Positions 48,791 to 58,453 are shown, numbered from the stretch's first letter. The stretch is 64,000 bases of DNA from Larkinella sp. C7 (GCF_006149005.1 NZ_VBSL01000002.1:310001-374000); one strand, 5' to 3'. The notes: a model not told the origin generated them from the letters alone. A program made the numbers and translations.

Positions 48791-50059
48791 ATGAAAATCC
48801 TTTCTTTCCCTCCGCGAACCGACTGGCCCGCGCTGCTGGCCCGGCCCGTGCAGTCTACCGAAACGATTGAAAAAGCGGTTGCCCCTATTCTGGAACAGGT
48901 TCGGACACAGGGTGATCAGGCGCTGGCGGAACTGTCGCTAAAATTTGACAAAATCGCCTACACCGGTTTGCCCTTCCAGCCCGGCGACCTCGCAGCCGCC
49001 GAAAGCCAGCTTTCCGATGAACTGAAAACCGCCATCCAACAGGCGTACCAGAACATTCGAAAATTCCACGAAGCGCAGCGGCAACCGGTCGAGAAGATCG
49101 AAACCATGCCGGGCGTCATCTGCTGGCGTCGGAGCGTGGGCATCGAGAAAGTCGGGCTGTACATTCCGGGCGGAACGGCTCCGCTCTTCAGCACGGTTTT
49201 AATGCTGGGCATTCCGGCAAAATTGGCGGGCTGTAAGGAGGTTATCCTCTGTACGCCCAGCGATCACCCGGCGATTCTATATGCCGCTCAACTGGTGGGC
49301 GTGACCCAGCTCTTCCGGATTGGCGGGGCGCAGGCCATTGCCGCAATGGCCTATGGAACGGCCTCGATTCCGAAGGTATACAAGATTTTTGGACCGGGGA
49401 ACCAATACGTGACGGCAGCGAAAATGCTGGTCGCGAAGGAAGGCATGGCCATCGACATGCCCGCCGGGCCGTCGGAAGTGGCGGTTTATGCCGACGACAC
49501 CGCCTTTCCGGCTTTCGTGGCTGCCGATCTGCTGTCGCAGGCCGAACACGGTGCCGACAGCCAGGTATTGCTGGTTTCTACGAGTAAAAAAATGGTGACG
49601 ACGGTCAATTTGGCCCTGACGACACAACTGGAACGCCTGCCCCGGCGCGACCTGGCTGCCAGAGCCATCGAAAACAGCAAGGCCATTCTGGTTGAAAACC
49701 AGCAAGATGCTATTGATCTGCTGAACGATTATGCCGCTGAACACCTGATTCTGAGCGTTGAAAATGCCGAAGCCGTGGCCGAACGGATTACCAATGCCGG
49801 ATCGATTTTCCTGGGCAACTACACCCCCGAATCCGCGGGTGATTACGCGTCCGGCACAAATCACACCCTGCCCACCAACGGTTTTGCCCGCGCTTACAGT
49901 GGGGTTTCGCTCGATAGTTTCGTCAAGAAAATCACCGTACAGCACATTTCATCGGAAGGCATTCGCAACCTCGGACCCACGATTGAGGCTATGGCGGAAG
50001 CCGAATCATTGCTGGCCCACAAGCACGCCGTGAGTCTGCGGCTGGCGAGTCTGGAATGA
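48791..50059 (+). CDS. hisD: Histidinol dehydrogenase
   Basis: 422-aa zinc enzyme that oxidises histidinol to histidine in two NAD-dependent steps. Characteristic blocks are YIPGGTAPLFSTVLM, FGPGNQYVTAAKMLV, DMPAGPSEV, the QAEHGADSQ zinc/base region and the C-terminal GDYASGTNHTLPTNGFARAYSGVS. Length matches the family. It is preceded by hisG and a heptad hairpin and followed by a small ORF and hisC, a partial histidine operon; hisB, hisH, hisA, hisF and hisIE are not in the window. Confidence 0.96.
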   Translation: MKILSFPPRTDWPALLARPVQSTETIEKAVAPILEQVRTQGDQALAELSLKFDKIAYTGLPFQPGDLAAAESQLSDELKTAIQQAYQNIRKFHEAQRQPVEKIETMPGVICWRRSVGIEKVGLYIPGGTAPLFSTVLMLGIPAKLAGCKEVILCTPSDHPAILYAAQLVGVTQLFRIGGAQAIAAMAYGTASIPKVYKIFGPGNQYVTAAKMLVAKEGMAIDMPAGPSEVAVYADDTAFPAFVAADLLSQAEHGADSQVLLVSTSKKMVTTVNLALTTQLERLPRRDLAARAIENSKAILVENQQDAIDLLNDYAAEHLILSVENAEAVAERITNAGSIFLGNYTPESAGDYASGTNHTLPTNGFARAYSGVSLDSFVKKITVQHISSEGIRNLGPTIEAMAEAESLLAHKHAVSLRLASLE

Positions 50060-50101
50060 GGTTGGCAATAGATTTGTTATATTGCTTAAAATACAAAAAG
50101 C

Positions 50102-50305
50102 ATGAGCCAGCTACTGATTGAAATCGATTCTCCAGAAGATGAAGCCATTTTACTGTCACTACTTTCTAAACTAAACGGCAGGGTGCTGGAAAAAAAGGAA
50201 GACGTAAAGCCCTCACTGAGAGATGTATTAGCAGAACTTTCCAAAAGTGGAATTGCCGAAAACTATGGTGATCCATCAGAATGGCAACGCCAAATCCGTA
50301 GTTGA
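50102..50305 (+). CDS. Small antitoxin-like protein within the his operon
   Basis: 67-aa protein (SQLLIEIDSPEDEAILLSLLSKLNG, then a Lys/Asp/Glu-rich middle and an AENYGDPSEWQRQIRS end). The first strand-helix and acidic-basic tail resemble small antitoxins of type II systems, and the C-terminal DPSEWQ is common in them. No toxin gene is adjacent. It has an ATG at 50102, 42 bp after hisD, and its stop is 22 bp before hisC, so it is cotranscribed. Function unknown. Confidence 0.65.
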   Translation: MSQLLIEIDSPEDEAILLSLLSKLNGRVLEKKEDVKPSLRDVLAELSKSGIAENYGDPSEWQRQIRS

Positions 50306-50327
50306 ATAACAAAGTATTTTTGATTTT

Positions 50328-51410
50328 ATGTTTGACCTCAATACCATTCTCCGCCCCCACATCATCACGCTGACGCCCTACTCCTCCGCCCGCGACGAAT
50401 ACACCGGAAAAGAGGGAATTTTCCTGGACGCCAACGAAAACGCATTCGGATCGACGATCGACGGGTCGGCTTCGGAGGATCACTATAACCGCTATCCCGA
50501 CCCGCACCAACAGGCGATCAAGGCCAAACTGGCCCCCATCAAGGGCGTCCGGCCCACGCAGATTTTCATCGGCAACGGCTCCGACGAACCGATCGACCTG
50601 CTCGTTCGGGCTACCTGCACACCGGGTTCCGATTCCATCCTGATTCTGCCGCCCACCTACGGGATGTACGAAGTCAGTGCGGCCATCAACGACGTCCAAC
50701 TGATCAAAGTGCCGCTGACGACAGATTTTCAGATCGATGTCCCGGTGGTTCTGGCAGCCATCCAGCCCCGTACAAAATTGCTGTTCGTCTGTTCGCCCAA
50801 CAACCCGACCGGTAACCTCATCGACCGGGAAGCAATCATTACACTGCTCACCCATTTCAACGGATTGGTGGTGGTCGATGAAGCCTACATCGACTTTGCG
50901 GATACCGAATCGTTTACGGCTTTGCTGGACCAGTACCCCAATCTGGTGGTGCTGCAAACTTTCTCGAAAGCCTGGGGGCTGGCGGCTCTGCGGTCGGGCA
51001 TGTGCTTCGCGTCCGAAGCCCTGATCGAGGTGCTGAATAAAATAAAACCGCCGTATAACGTCAGCGGCCCGACGCAACAGTTGTTACTGAAAGCCCTCAA
51101 TCAGGTACCCGCTAAAGACGCGATGGTGTCCCAAATTCTGGCCCAGCGGGAAGAATTAATTGCGAAACTGCTCAATTTACCGTTGGTTCGTCACGTTTAT
51201 CCTTCAGACGCCAACTTCATTTTAGTGAAATTTGACGATCCCAAAGCGGTTTTCGACTACCTCATCGACCAGCAAATTATTGTTCGCGACCGGCATCGCG
51301 TTAAACTGTGCGAAGGCTGTTTGCGCATCACCGTCGGGACACCTTCGGAAAACGAACAGGTGCTGGCCATGCTGAAAACGTACGCAAACCACCTAACGAC
51401 AACCGTTTAA
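50328..51410 (+). CDS. hisC: Histidinol-phosphate aminotransferase
   Basis: 360-aa PLP enzyme of fold type I that transaminates imidazole acetol phosphate. Motifs are IFLDANENAFGS, IFIGNGSDEPIDLL, FVCSPNNPTGN, VVVDEAYIDF and the Schiff-base lysine in LQTFSKAWGLAALRSG. The C-terminal IIVRDRHRVKLCEGCLRITVGTP is typical of HisC. In the his operon after hisG, hisD and the small ORF. Confidence 0.95.
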   Translation: MFDLNTILRPHIITLTPYSSARDEYTGKEGIFLDANENAFGSTIDGSASEDHYNRYPDPHQQAIKAKLAPIKGVRPTQIFIGNGSDEPIDLLVRATCTPGSDSILILPPTYGMYEVSAAINDVQLIKVPLTTDFQIDVPVVLAAIQPRTKLLFVCSPNNPTGNLIDREAIITLLTHFNGLVVVDEAYIDFADTESFTALLDQYPNLVVLQTFSKAWGLAALRSGMCFASEALIEVLNKIKPPYNVSGPTQQLLLKALNQVPAKDAMVSQILAQREELIAKLLNLPLVRHVYPSDANFILVKFDDPKAVFDYLIDQQIIVRDRHRVKLCEGCLRITVGTPSENEQVLAMLKTYANHLTTTV

Positions 51411-51426
51411 GTATCCTTTGTATCGT

Positions 51427-51960
51427 ATGAAAAGAAATTTTTCTCTGCTGATCGTATTGTTGGTTGGCTTGGCAATCAGCCAGCGGGCCACGGCACAAAC
51501 CAACAACTGGGCCCTCGGTTTCCGCATTGGCGAACCGGCGGGGGTCAACATCCGGAAGTATTTCGGTGAAAACCACGCCTTCGACCTGAATGTGGGCACC
51601 TACGGCGGTATTTATGGCAACCGGCGCAGTTACCGCAAAGGGATGTACAAGAATGTCGGTTTTACGGTTCAGGGGCATTACCTCTGGCACGGCGGCATTG
51701 GCAAGTCGGAAACGCTGCATTATTACTTCGGCTTTGGCGGGCAATTGAACAGCCGACGGTATTATCCGGATCAGTTTAGCCTCGTCAATGCCTACGACAA
51801 CACGATTTCGATTGGCGGCTCGGGCGTGGCGGGTCTGGAGTATTTCCTGCCCAACAAACCCTTCTCCGTTTTTCTGGAAACCGGGGCTTATGTTGAGGTG
51901 ATTCCCGCTCCGTTTTTCCTTGGTCTGCAATCCGGGTTGGGGATACGGCTGAATTTATGA
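51427..51960 (+). CDS. Secreted small outer-membrane beta-barrel-like protein
   Basis: 177-aa protein from the ATG at 51427 with a signal peptide (about 1-24, ending RATAQ) and alternating strands with aromatic ends (WALGFRIGEPAGVNIRKYF, HYYFGFGGQLN, FSVFLETGAYVEVIPAPFFLGLQSGLGIRLNL). The last residue pattern fits a barrel closing strand. Family not recognised with confidence; similar small barrels are common in Bacteroidota. It follows hisC by 16 bp and may be at the end of that transcript. Confidence 0.78.
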   Translation: MKRNFSLLIVLLVGLAISQRATAQTNNWALGFRIGEPAGVNIRKYFGENHAFDLNVGTYGGIYGNRRSYRKGMYKNVGFTVQGHYLWHGGIGKSETLHYYFGFGGQLNSRRYYPDQFSLVNAYDNTISIGGSGVAGLEYFLPNKPFSVFLETGAYVEVIPAPFFLGLQSGLGIRLNL

Positions 51961-51968
51961 CGTTTCGG

Positions 51969-52052
51969 ATAGGAACACGGATTGAACAGATATAACGGAT
52001 TTTAATTTTAATCAGTAAAAATTCGTTCCATCCGTTTAATCCGCGTTCCCAT
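51969..52052. repeat. GGAACGCGGATT-type inverted repeat, copy 2
   Basis: Arms 51969-51991 and 52030-52052 pair at 19 of 23 positions. The reverse complement of the right arm reads ATGGGAACGCGGATTAAACG, and the left arm is its diverged partner. Words and spacing resemble the 27340-27411 element. It lies between the small barrel protein and the AddA-like gene, with no gene in it. Confidence 0.78.
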
Positions 52053-52068
52053 CAATTATCTTTCCTGT

Positions 52069-55000
52069 ATGTTCAAAATTTTCAGTTCATCGGCTGGATC
52101 GGGGAAGACCTATACACTGACCAAAGAATACCTCAAACTGGCGCTGGGTGACCGTCCCCAATCCGGCAAAGGCTTTGAATCACACCAGTTTAAGAACATT
52201 CTGGCGGTGACCTTCACCAACGCGGCAGCGCGGGATATGAAGGACCGGATTCTGGAGCAGCTCCGCAAAATTACTTCCGGTGACCTGAACTCCCAGCTTT
52301 CGGAATTAGCCAAAGAGTTACAGCTTGAACCTGCTGAACTGCAAAGCCGGGCGCGACTGACGTTCCATTCCATCCTCCACGACTACTCTTCCTTCTCCGT
52401 TCTGACCATCGACAGCTTCGTGCAGCGCGTGGTGACGGCTTTCACCGACGACCTGGAATTGCCGTACAGTTTCGAGGTCGAAATGGATACCGATGCAGTT
52501 TTGCAAACGGCCATCGACCGGCTGCTGGAGAAAGTGGGCCAGGAAGATCACCCGTATTTGTCGGAAGCCCTGGAAGAATTTTACCTCGATAATGCCTCCG
52601 ACGGAAAAAGCTGGTATGGCCTCGCCGGTACGCTCGCCGATTTCTCCAAAGGCCAATTGGGCGACCGGAACTACGAGTTCGTACAGAAACTCAAGGAACT
52701 GAATCCCGAAAACTTCCGGACCATTCGGCGCAACCTGCGGGAGAAAAACCGGGAAATCGAGACGATGATCGAGCAATTGGCTCAGCAAGGATACCAATTG
52801 ATTCAGGAGGCCGGTATTCCCGAAAAAGCCTTTTATTACGGTGACAAAGGCGTTGGAGCGTATTTCAAAAAGCGAATTTCGCTCTTTTCCTTCCCCGAGA
52901 ATCCCAACTCGTATGTCCGGAAAGCGATTGACGACGACATCTGGCATTCAGGCAAAAAGAACCTGACACCGGAACAACTTCAGATTGAGGCTATCAAAGA
53001 CCAACTTCGGGAATACGTTTTGCAAATTGAACAACTTCGGCAGGACAGCCTTCTGCGCTACCGGACATTCGGAGCCATCGAGCAACACTTGCAGAAAGTG
53101 GCCTTACTGAAGCAAATCAAACAGGAGTGTGACGATTTGTTACGCGAGCAAAACCGGATTCACATCTCGGAGTTCAACCGCCTGATTGTGAAAGTGGTGA
53201 CCGAAGAACCAGTTCCCTTCATCTACGAACGGCTCGGCGAAAAATTTCACCACATCCTCATCGACGAGTTTCAGGATACATCAAAACTTCAGTTTGTCAA
53301 CCTTTTACCGCTAATAGACAACAACTTAGCCTATCAACGGTTTAACCTCGCCGTGGGTGATGCGAAGCAGGCCATCTACCGGTTTCGCGGGGGCGACATG
53401 GACCAGATCGTCGCCCTGCACAGCGGAAAGCTGGATTCACTACTGTCGGCGCACGAAACCAGTGACATGACGGTCGAGCGGTTGTCGGGGCTGCAATACC
53501 ACCTGCAACCCGACCGGCTGGCCACCAACTGGCGCAGTGCGGAATCCATCGTGGAATTCAACAACAGCTTTTTTCGGTTCATGGCGGATTTTTACGCCGA
53601 TACGGATTTTCAGAAAGTGACGGAGGTATTCGATGAGCAGTTCCGGCAGGCATCGGCCAAGGCCGGGGTGTTGGGGCACGTTCAGCTTGACTTTATTGAA
53701 AAACCGGATCGGTTTGCGGCTAAAAACGCGGACGTTGACGAGCCGGATTTCAATGCGCAGATGGTGGAGCGAACCCTGCACCTGATTCGGAAAGCCGTGG
53801 ACGATGGCTACCAGTATGGCGATGTAGCGGTTTTGTGCCGGTTTAAGAAAAACGCCCGGCGCATTGCCGACTTTCTGGAAGCCAACGACATTCCGCTCAC
53901 CTCAGAAGATTCGCTGACGCTGCAGTCGTCGGAGCGGGTGCGGTTTCTGGTTTCGCTGCTGCAACTGCTGCACCAGCCCGAAAACCGGATGGTGCGTTAC
54001 GACATGCTCTTTCTATACCACCGGCTCATCAACCCCAACCTCCCCGATGCCGCCTGGATGGAATACATGGACAGGATGGCCAAAGCGGAAGATGAGGAAG
54101 ATATTTTCGGGCTGGTTTCAAAAATCGACAAGGCCAAGCTCGACCCAACGGCTTTGCAGCAGCTCAGCATCTATGAATTGTGCGAAAAACTGGCCGACTA
54201 CTTCGATCTGTACGAAAATGAGCGGGATAGTGCCTATCTGTTCCGGTTTATGGATGAGGTGCTAACCTACAGCAGCCGGTACAGCAGTCACCTGACGGAT
54301 TTTTTGAAATACTGGGAAACGGCTCAGGAGAAGGTTTCGGTCAGCACCCCGGCCGACCAGAATGCCGTCACGATTCAGACAATCCACAAATCGAAAGGGC
54401 TGGAATACCCCGTCGTCATCATTCCGTATGCCGACTGGTCGTATAAACCGCGCAACAACGAGACGATGTGGGCTGACCTGTGGCCACTGGGTGAGGTGGA
54501 CGAACTGGCGATTCCGGGTTTGGGTCACCAGGAAATCCGGCGGCTGCAAACCGCATCGATCACCATCAAAAAAGACCTGGACGAAACACCCCTGGCAGAT
54601 CAGTACCAGGACGAACTGTACCGGACGTTTGTCGAGTGCATGAATCTGGTCTATGTGGCCTTCACCCGCCCCACCGACCGGCTGTACATCATTGCGGCCA
54701 AGCAGGATTTTTCGCCAACGGCCAAAGACGGGGGCTTTAAAAATGCCAATGGCATCGATTTCTGGCTGTATACCTATCTCACTGATCTTCGGGGCAATGC
54801 CTGTTGGGAAGAGGGAAAAATGAGCTACCCGCTGTCTGATTTTGTAACCCAACCGACCAAACATTCGTTAACCCTAAGTGACGCTTTCGCCGTGTCGGTA
54901 GGAAACCGGGAAGGGACGCAACCACTCCGGCTCCGGCGGATCGAGCGAACGATCGACACCTCAGCCTTTGAAAAAAGCCGGGCGTGGTGGCAGAAAGTCT

Positions 55001-55413
55001 GTACGGCCCTGTCCCTGATTCAGAAACCGGAGGATTCGGAACGCGCCATTCGGCGGATGGTGGCCGAGGGAATTTTGCGGGCGTCGGAGCAGGATACGAT
55101 GTGGTCGGCTTTGCAAACCGTGCTGAACCATCCCGACATCAGTCCGCTATTCGCTCCGGCAAACCGGGCTGATAACAACCGCCGGATTCTGGTCAACACC
55201 GGTTTGAACGGAAAAATGCAACGAAACGGCCCCAATCGGGTGGTTCAGTTTCCGGGCAAAGTGGTGTTAGTCAATTATTTGACCGAAGAGTCCGACGAAA
55301 ACGATCAGGCCAAAATGCGGTCTTTTATGAAACTCTACCATCAAATGGGCCATGCCTCGGTGGAAGGCTGGCTGGTGTCCATTCAGGATGGCACGGTTCT
55401 TAAATTGAATTAA
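52069..55413 (+). CDS. UvrD/AddA-like helicase with degenerate C-terminal nuclease region
   Basis: 1114-aa superfamily 1 DNA helicase of the RecB/AddA branch. Motifs in order: Walker A SAGSGKT (8-14), NILAVTFTNAAARDM (Ia), LIDEFQDTS (II, about 397), VGDAKQAIYRFRGGD (III), ATNWRSAESIV (IV, about 486), TIQTIHKSKGLEYP (V, about 768) and LVYVAFTRPTDRLYI (VI, about 860). In AddA a PD-(D/E)xK nuclease ends the chain with an I/VDYKT strand; here the matching place (about 1065) is VLVNYLTEE, so the catalytic Asp and Lys are missing. The strand and following helix are otherwise preserved. No addB is adjacent. Probably a recombination or repair helicase without its own nuclease activity. Confidence 0.88.
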   Translation: MFKIFSSSAGSGKTYTLTKEYLKLALGDRPQSGKGFESHQFKNILAVTFTNAAARDMKDRILEQLRKITSGDLNSQLSELAKELQLEPAELQSRARLTFHSILHDYSSFSVLTIDSFVQRVVTAFTDDLELPYSFEVEMDTDAVLQTAIDRLLEKVGQEDHPYLSEALEEFYLDNASDGKSWYGLAGTLADFSKGQLGDRNYEFVQKLKELNPENFRTIRRNLREKNREIETMIEQLAQQGYQLIQEAGIPEKAFYYGDKGVGAYFKKRISLFSFPENPNSYVRKAIDDDIWHSGKKNLTPEQLQIEAIKDQLREYVLQIEQLRQDSLLRYRTFGAIEQHLQKVALLKQIKQECDDLLREQNRIHISEFNRLIVKVVTEEPVPFIYERLGEKFHHILIDEFQDTSKLQFVNLLPLIDNNLAYQRFNLAVGDAKQAIYRFRGGDMDQIVALHSGKLDSLLSAHETSDMTVERLSGLQYHLQPDRLATNWRSAESIVEFNNSFFRFMADFYADTDFQKVTEVFDEQFRQASAKAGVLGHVQLDFIEKPDRFAAKNADVDEPDFNAQMVERTLHLIRKAVDDGYQYGDVAVLCRFKKNARRIADFLEANDIPLTSEDSLTLQSSERVRFLVSLLQLLHQPENRMVRYDMLFLYHRLINPNLPDAAWMEYMDRMAKAEDEEDIFGLVSKIDKAKLDPTALQQLSIYELCEKLADYFDLYENERDSAYLFRFMDEVLTYSSRYSSHLTDFLKYWETAQEKVSVSTPADQNAVTIQTIHKSKGLEYPVVIIPYADWSYKPRNNETMWADLWPLGEVDELAIPGLGHQEIRRLQTASITIKKDLDETPLADQYQDELYRTFVECMNLVYVAFTRPTDRLYIIAAKQDFSPTAKDGGFKNANGIDFWLYTYLTDLRGNACWEEGKMSYPLSDFVTQPTKHSLTLSDAFAVSVGNREGTQPLRLRRIERTIDTSAFEKSRAWWQKVCTALSLIQKPEDSERAIRRMVAEGILRASEQDTMWSALQTVLNHPDISPLFAPANRADNNRRILVNTGLNGKMQRNGPNRVVQFPGKVVLVNYLTEESDENDQAKMRSFMKLYHQMGHASVEGWLVSIQDGTVLKLN

Positions 55414-55425
55414 TCAGCTCAACCT

Positions 55426-57381
55426 ATGAAAAATTCGTTTTGGTTTTTAGCGGTTCTTTTAGCCACGCAGGTTGCTCTTGCGCAGGAGTATCCGATTACC
55501 GCCGTTCCGCTTTCGAAGGTCAAAATTCAGCCCGGTTTCTGGTACAACCGCCTGGAAGCGGCCCGCAACGTCACCATTCCGCACGCGTTCCATAAGATTG
55601 AAGAAACCGGCAAACTCGACAATTTCGCCGTGGCCGGTGGTCTGAAAAAAGGGACATTCAACGGCATTCGATTCGACGAATCCGACGTGTATAAAGTCGT
55701 AGAGGGGGCCGCGTATACGCTCCAGAATAAGTATGATCCCAAACTCGATCGCTACCTCGACAGCCTGATTACGCTCTTCGCGGCTGCTCAGGAACCGGAC
55801 GGGTATATTTACACGATCCGGACGATTTTCAAAGACAGCACGGGTTTAAAAGACTGGATTGCCGGACCAAGCCGGTATTCGTTCGAAAATGGCAGTCACG
55901 AACTCTATAACGTGGGTCACCTTTATGAAGCCGCCATCGCCCATTTTCAGGCCACCGGCAAACGCACCCTGCTGGATGTGGCCATCAAAAATGCCAACCA
56001 CCTCGTTAAAACCATCGGACCAAAACCGGGGCAGATGATCGTGGTGCCGGGCCATGAAGAGACGGAAATTGCCCTCGTTAAATTGTACCGCTTAACCGGT
56101 GAAAAAAGTTACCTCGATCTGGCCCGTTTTTTTGTCGATATGCGCGGCAGGGGCGATAAACGGTCGTTGTACCAGGATGCCCACAACCTGGGGCCAACGT
56201 ATTTTCAGGACCTGAAACCGGTTGTCCAGCAAACCGAAGCGGCTGGTCACGCTGTCCGGGCGCAATACTTATATGCCGCCATGACCGATCTGGCAGCCAT
56301 TCAGCACGATCAGCCGATTCTGGATGCGGTCATGAAGATTTGGGAAGATGCCACAACCCGCAAGCAGTACATCACGGGGGGCGTGGGCGCGCGTGAAAAC
56401 GGCGAAGCTTTTGACGAACCGTATGTGCTACCCAACGACGCGGCTTATGCCGAAACCTGCGCGGCCACGGCCAATCTGCTCTGGAACCACCGCCTGTTTC
56501 TGTTGACCGGCGAATCCAAATACATGGACGTTTTCGAGCGGGTGTTGTACAACGGTTTTCTGGGGGGCGTCTCGATTGAAGGCAACTCGTTTTTTTACGT
56601 CAATCCGATGTCATCGAACGGTAAAAAAGACTTCAGCAACGGCGAACCGGCCCGGCGCTCGCCCTGGTTCGGCATCAACTGCTGCCCAAGCAATGTCGCC
56701 CGGTTTTTGCCGTCGCTGCCGGGTTACATCTATGCGATTCGCAACAACGAGCTGTTTATCAACCTCTTTGCCGATAGCCGGACGGAGATTCCCATGCATG
56801 ATGTGCCGGTTACCATTCAGCAGCAATCGAATTACCCGTGGGATGGCGCCATCAAGATGACGGTTTCGCCCAAAAAGGCCGTGGCCTTTCCGCTTCTGAT
56901 CCGTGTTCCGGGCTGGGCTACCAACCAACCCATGCCGGGAGATCTGTACCGGTATGTGACGCAAAACGCGCCTTCGATGAAGCTGACAATTAATGGAAAA
57001 GTGACGCCAGTCACAGTTGAAAAAGGCTATCTGAAATTGTACAGAACCTGGAAAACCGGTGATGTACTGACGCTGACGTTTGATATGCCGGTTCGGGAAG
57101 TAGTGGCGAATGAGAAAGTGAAAGCCACCAAAGGGAAAGTGGCCATCGAGCGTGGTCCGATTGTGTATTGTGCCGAAGGAGTAGACAACAACGGGCAGGC
57201 ACTTGGCATTACTACTGCTGTCAATCAGTCTTTTACACCAGAATTTCGAAAAGAGTTGCTGGGTGGCGTAACGGTTTTGAAATCGGCAGGAGCCAAACCG
57301 GTTACGCTGATTCCGTATTATGCCTGGAACAACCGGGGCGCTACCGAAATGGCAGTTTGGTTTGGTTCAATAGGAAAATAA
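55426..57381 (+). CDS. GH127 family beta-L-arabinofuranosidase-like protein
   Basis: 651-aa exported glycoside hydrolase with a signal peptide (about 1-20). The GH127 (former DUF1680) core is recognised by GGVGARENGEAFDEPY, YAETCAATANLLW and GINCCPSNVARFLPSL. These supply the metal-binding Glu-x-Cys and the Cys-Cys pair, one of which acts as nucleophile in known members. An N-terminal helical (alpha/alpha)6 barrel and C-terminal beta domains complete the enzyme. Family members release L-arabinofuranose. It starts 12 bp after the helicase stop, and a strong terminator follows. Confidence 0.93.
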   Translation: MKNSFWFLAVLLATQVALAQEYPITAVPLSKVKIQPGFWYNRLEAARNVTIPHAFHKIEETGKLDNFAVAGGLKKGTFNGIRFDESDVYKVVEGAAYTLQNKYDPKLDRYLDSLITLFAAAQEPDGYIYTIRTIFKDSTGLKDWIAGPSRYSFENGSHELYNVGHLYEAAIAHFQATGKRTLLDVAIKNANHLVKTIGPKPGQMIVVPGHEETEIALVKLYRLTGEKSYLDLARFFVDMRGRGDKRSLYQDAHNLGPTYFQDLKPVVQQTEAAGHAVRAQYLYAAMTDLAAIQHDQPILDAVMKIWEDATTRKQYITGGVGARENGEAFDEPYVLPNDAAYAETCAATANLLWNHRLFLLTGESKYMDVFERVLYNGFLGGVSIEGNSFFYVNPMSSNGKKDFSNGEPARRSPWFGINCCPSNVARFLPSLPGYIYAIRNNELFINLFADSRTEIPMHDVPVTIQQQSNYPWDGAIKMTVSPKKAVAFPLLIRVPGWATNQPMPGDLYRYVTQNAPSMKLTINGKVTPVTVEKGYLKLYRTWKTGDVLTLTFDMPVREVVANEKVKATKGKVAIERGPIVYCAEGVDNNGQALGITTAVNQSFTPEFRKELLGGVTVLKSAGAKPVTLIPYYAWNNRGATEMAVWFGSIGK

Positions 57382-57452
57382 CGGGATTTGAAAAACTGCC
57401 GCGCTATTTTCCATCCGTTAAAATTCGGCCAACTTAGACGTAGCGAATCACG

Positions 57453-57487
57453 AAAAGTAACGCAGGGAGCGTTACTTTTTTTATTTT
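57453..57487 (+). terminator. Rho-independent terminator of the GH127 gene
   Basis: AAAAGTAACGC (57453-57463) and GCGTTACTTTT (57469-57479) form an 11-bp stem with a 5-nt loop, followed by more T residues. Confidence 0.88.
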
Positions 57488-57581
57488 ATTTTTTTTCGGC
57501 ATCAAACACGCACCATTTCTTTCCAAAGAAACTTACCGAAAACGGCTGGTGTTGACCGGAGAAGAACCGCCAAAAATTTGC

Positions 57582-58421
57582 ATGAACGTCATTGTCCAGG
57601 AACCGCCCGAATCCCTTCGCTTGTTCGTTCACAAGCTCTGGCACATTTCGGCGGATCACATCGATCAACAGGACATTTGCCTGCCGGTTATGCAGTACGA
57701 GTTGATGTTCAATTTTTCGGAACACTTTTCGGTCAGCGATCCGAACGACGCTTTGATTATTCAAGACGAAGAAAACTGGGTCAGCGGGTTGTATACGCGT
57801 CCGCAACGCACCGTAACGTCGGGTAAGCACGAAACCTTCGGCGTTTTTCTGAAACCCTGGGCCTTGCAATCGCTGACGGGAATTCCAGCCTCGGAACTAA
57901 CCAATCAAATCGTTTCGGGAAATACCGTTTTTCGCCAGTCGATGGATGAACTCAACGAACGGATGCAGGAAGCACCAACCGCCGGTGAGAAACTGGCCCT
58001 GCTCGAACGGTTTTTGACCAAACGCCTGACCGACAAAGACATTCCGGCTTATGTGGTTTATGCGGTCGACTTTTTGCAGCGAAGCCGCTGGCACGATGGA
58101 ATTATCAAAGCGCTGGCCCAAGACCTGCGAATCAGCCCGAAATCGCTCACCCTGGCGTTTAAAAAGCACATCGGCATCTCTCCGGGGCGGTTTTTGCATC
58201 TGCGACTGCTCAACGATCTCACGACCGATTTAGCTCAAAAACCGTATCAGTCGCTCACGGAACTCGCCCATCAGCACGGTTTTTTCGACCAGGCCCACCT
58301 GAATCATCTCTTTAAATCCCTGACGAATCTGACTCCGGGCGACTACCGTGACTATGTTCTGTCGGGTGCCATCGACTCTACATCACCCTGTTACATTCGG
58401 GCCTCACCAGATCGCGGGTAA
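57582..58421 (+). CDS. AraC-type HTH regulator with DUF6597-like N-terminus
   Basis: 279-aa regulator. The N-terminal part (about 1-110: LRLFVHKLWHIS, MQYELMFNFSEHF, GLYTRPQRTV, FGVFLKPWALQSL) resembles the DUF6597 sensor of AraC proteins. The C-terminal domain (about 170-270: IIKALAQDLRISPKSLTLAFKKHIG, then SLTELAHQHGFFDQAHLNHLFKSLT, GDYRDYVL) has both HTHs. The ATG at 57582 is preferred; a GTG at 57549 is in frame. The RibD-like gene downstream (57 bp) may be its target. Confidence 0.85.
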   Translation: MNVIVQEPPESLRLFVHKLWHISADHIDQQDICLPVMQYELMFNFSEHFSVSDPNDALIIQDEENWVSGLYTRPQRTVTSGKHETFGVFLKPWALQSLTGIPASELTNQIVSGNTVFRQSMDELNERMQEAPTAGEKLALLERFLTKRLTDKDIPAYVVYAVDFLQRSRWHDGIIKALAQDLRISPKSLTLAFKKHIGISPGRFLHLRLLNDLTTDLAQKPYQSLTELAHQHGFFDQAHLNHLFKSLTNLTPGDYRDYVLSGAIDSTSPCYIRASPDRG

Positions 58422-58453
58422 TTTTTATACAATTCTTCGAAGTGGCTGCTGCG

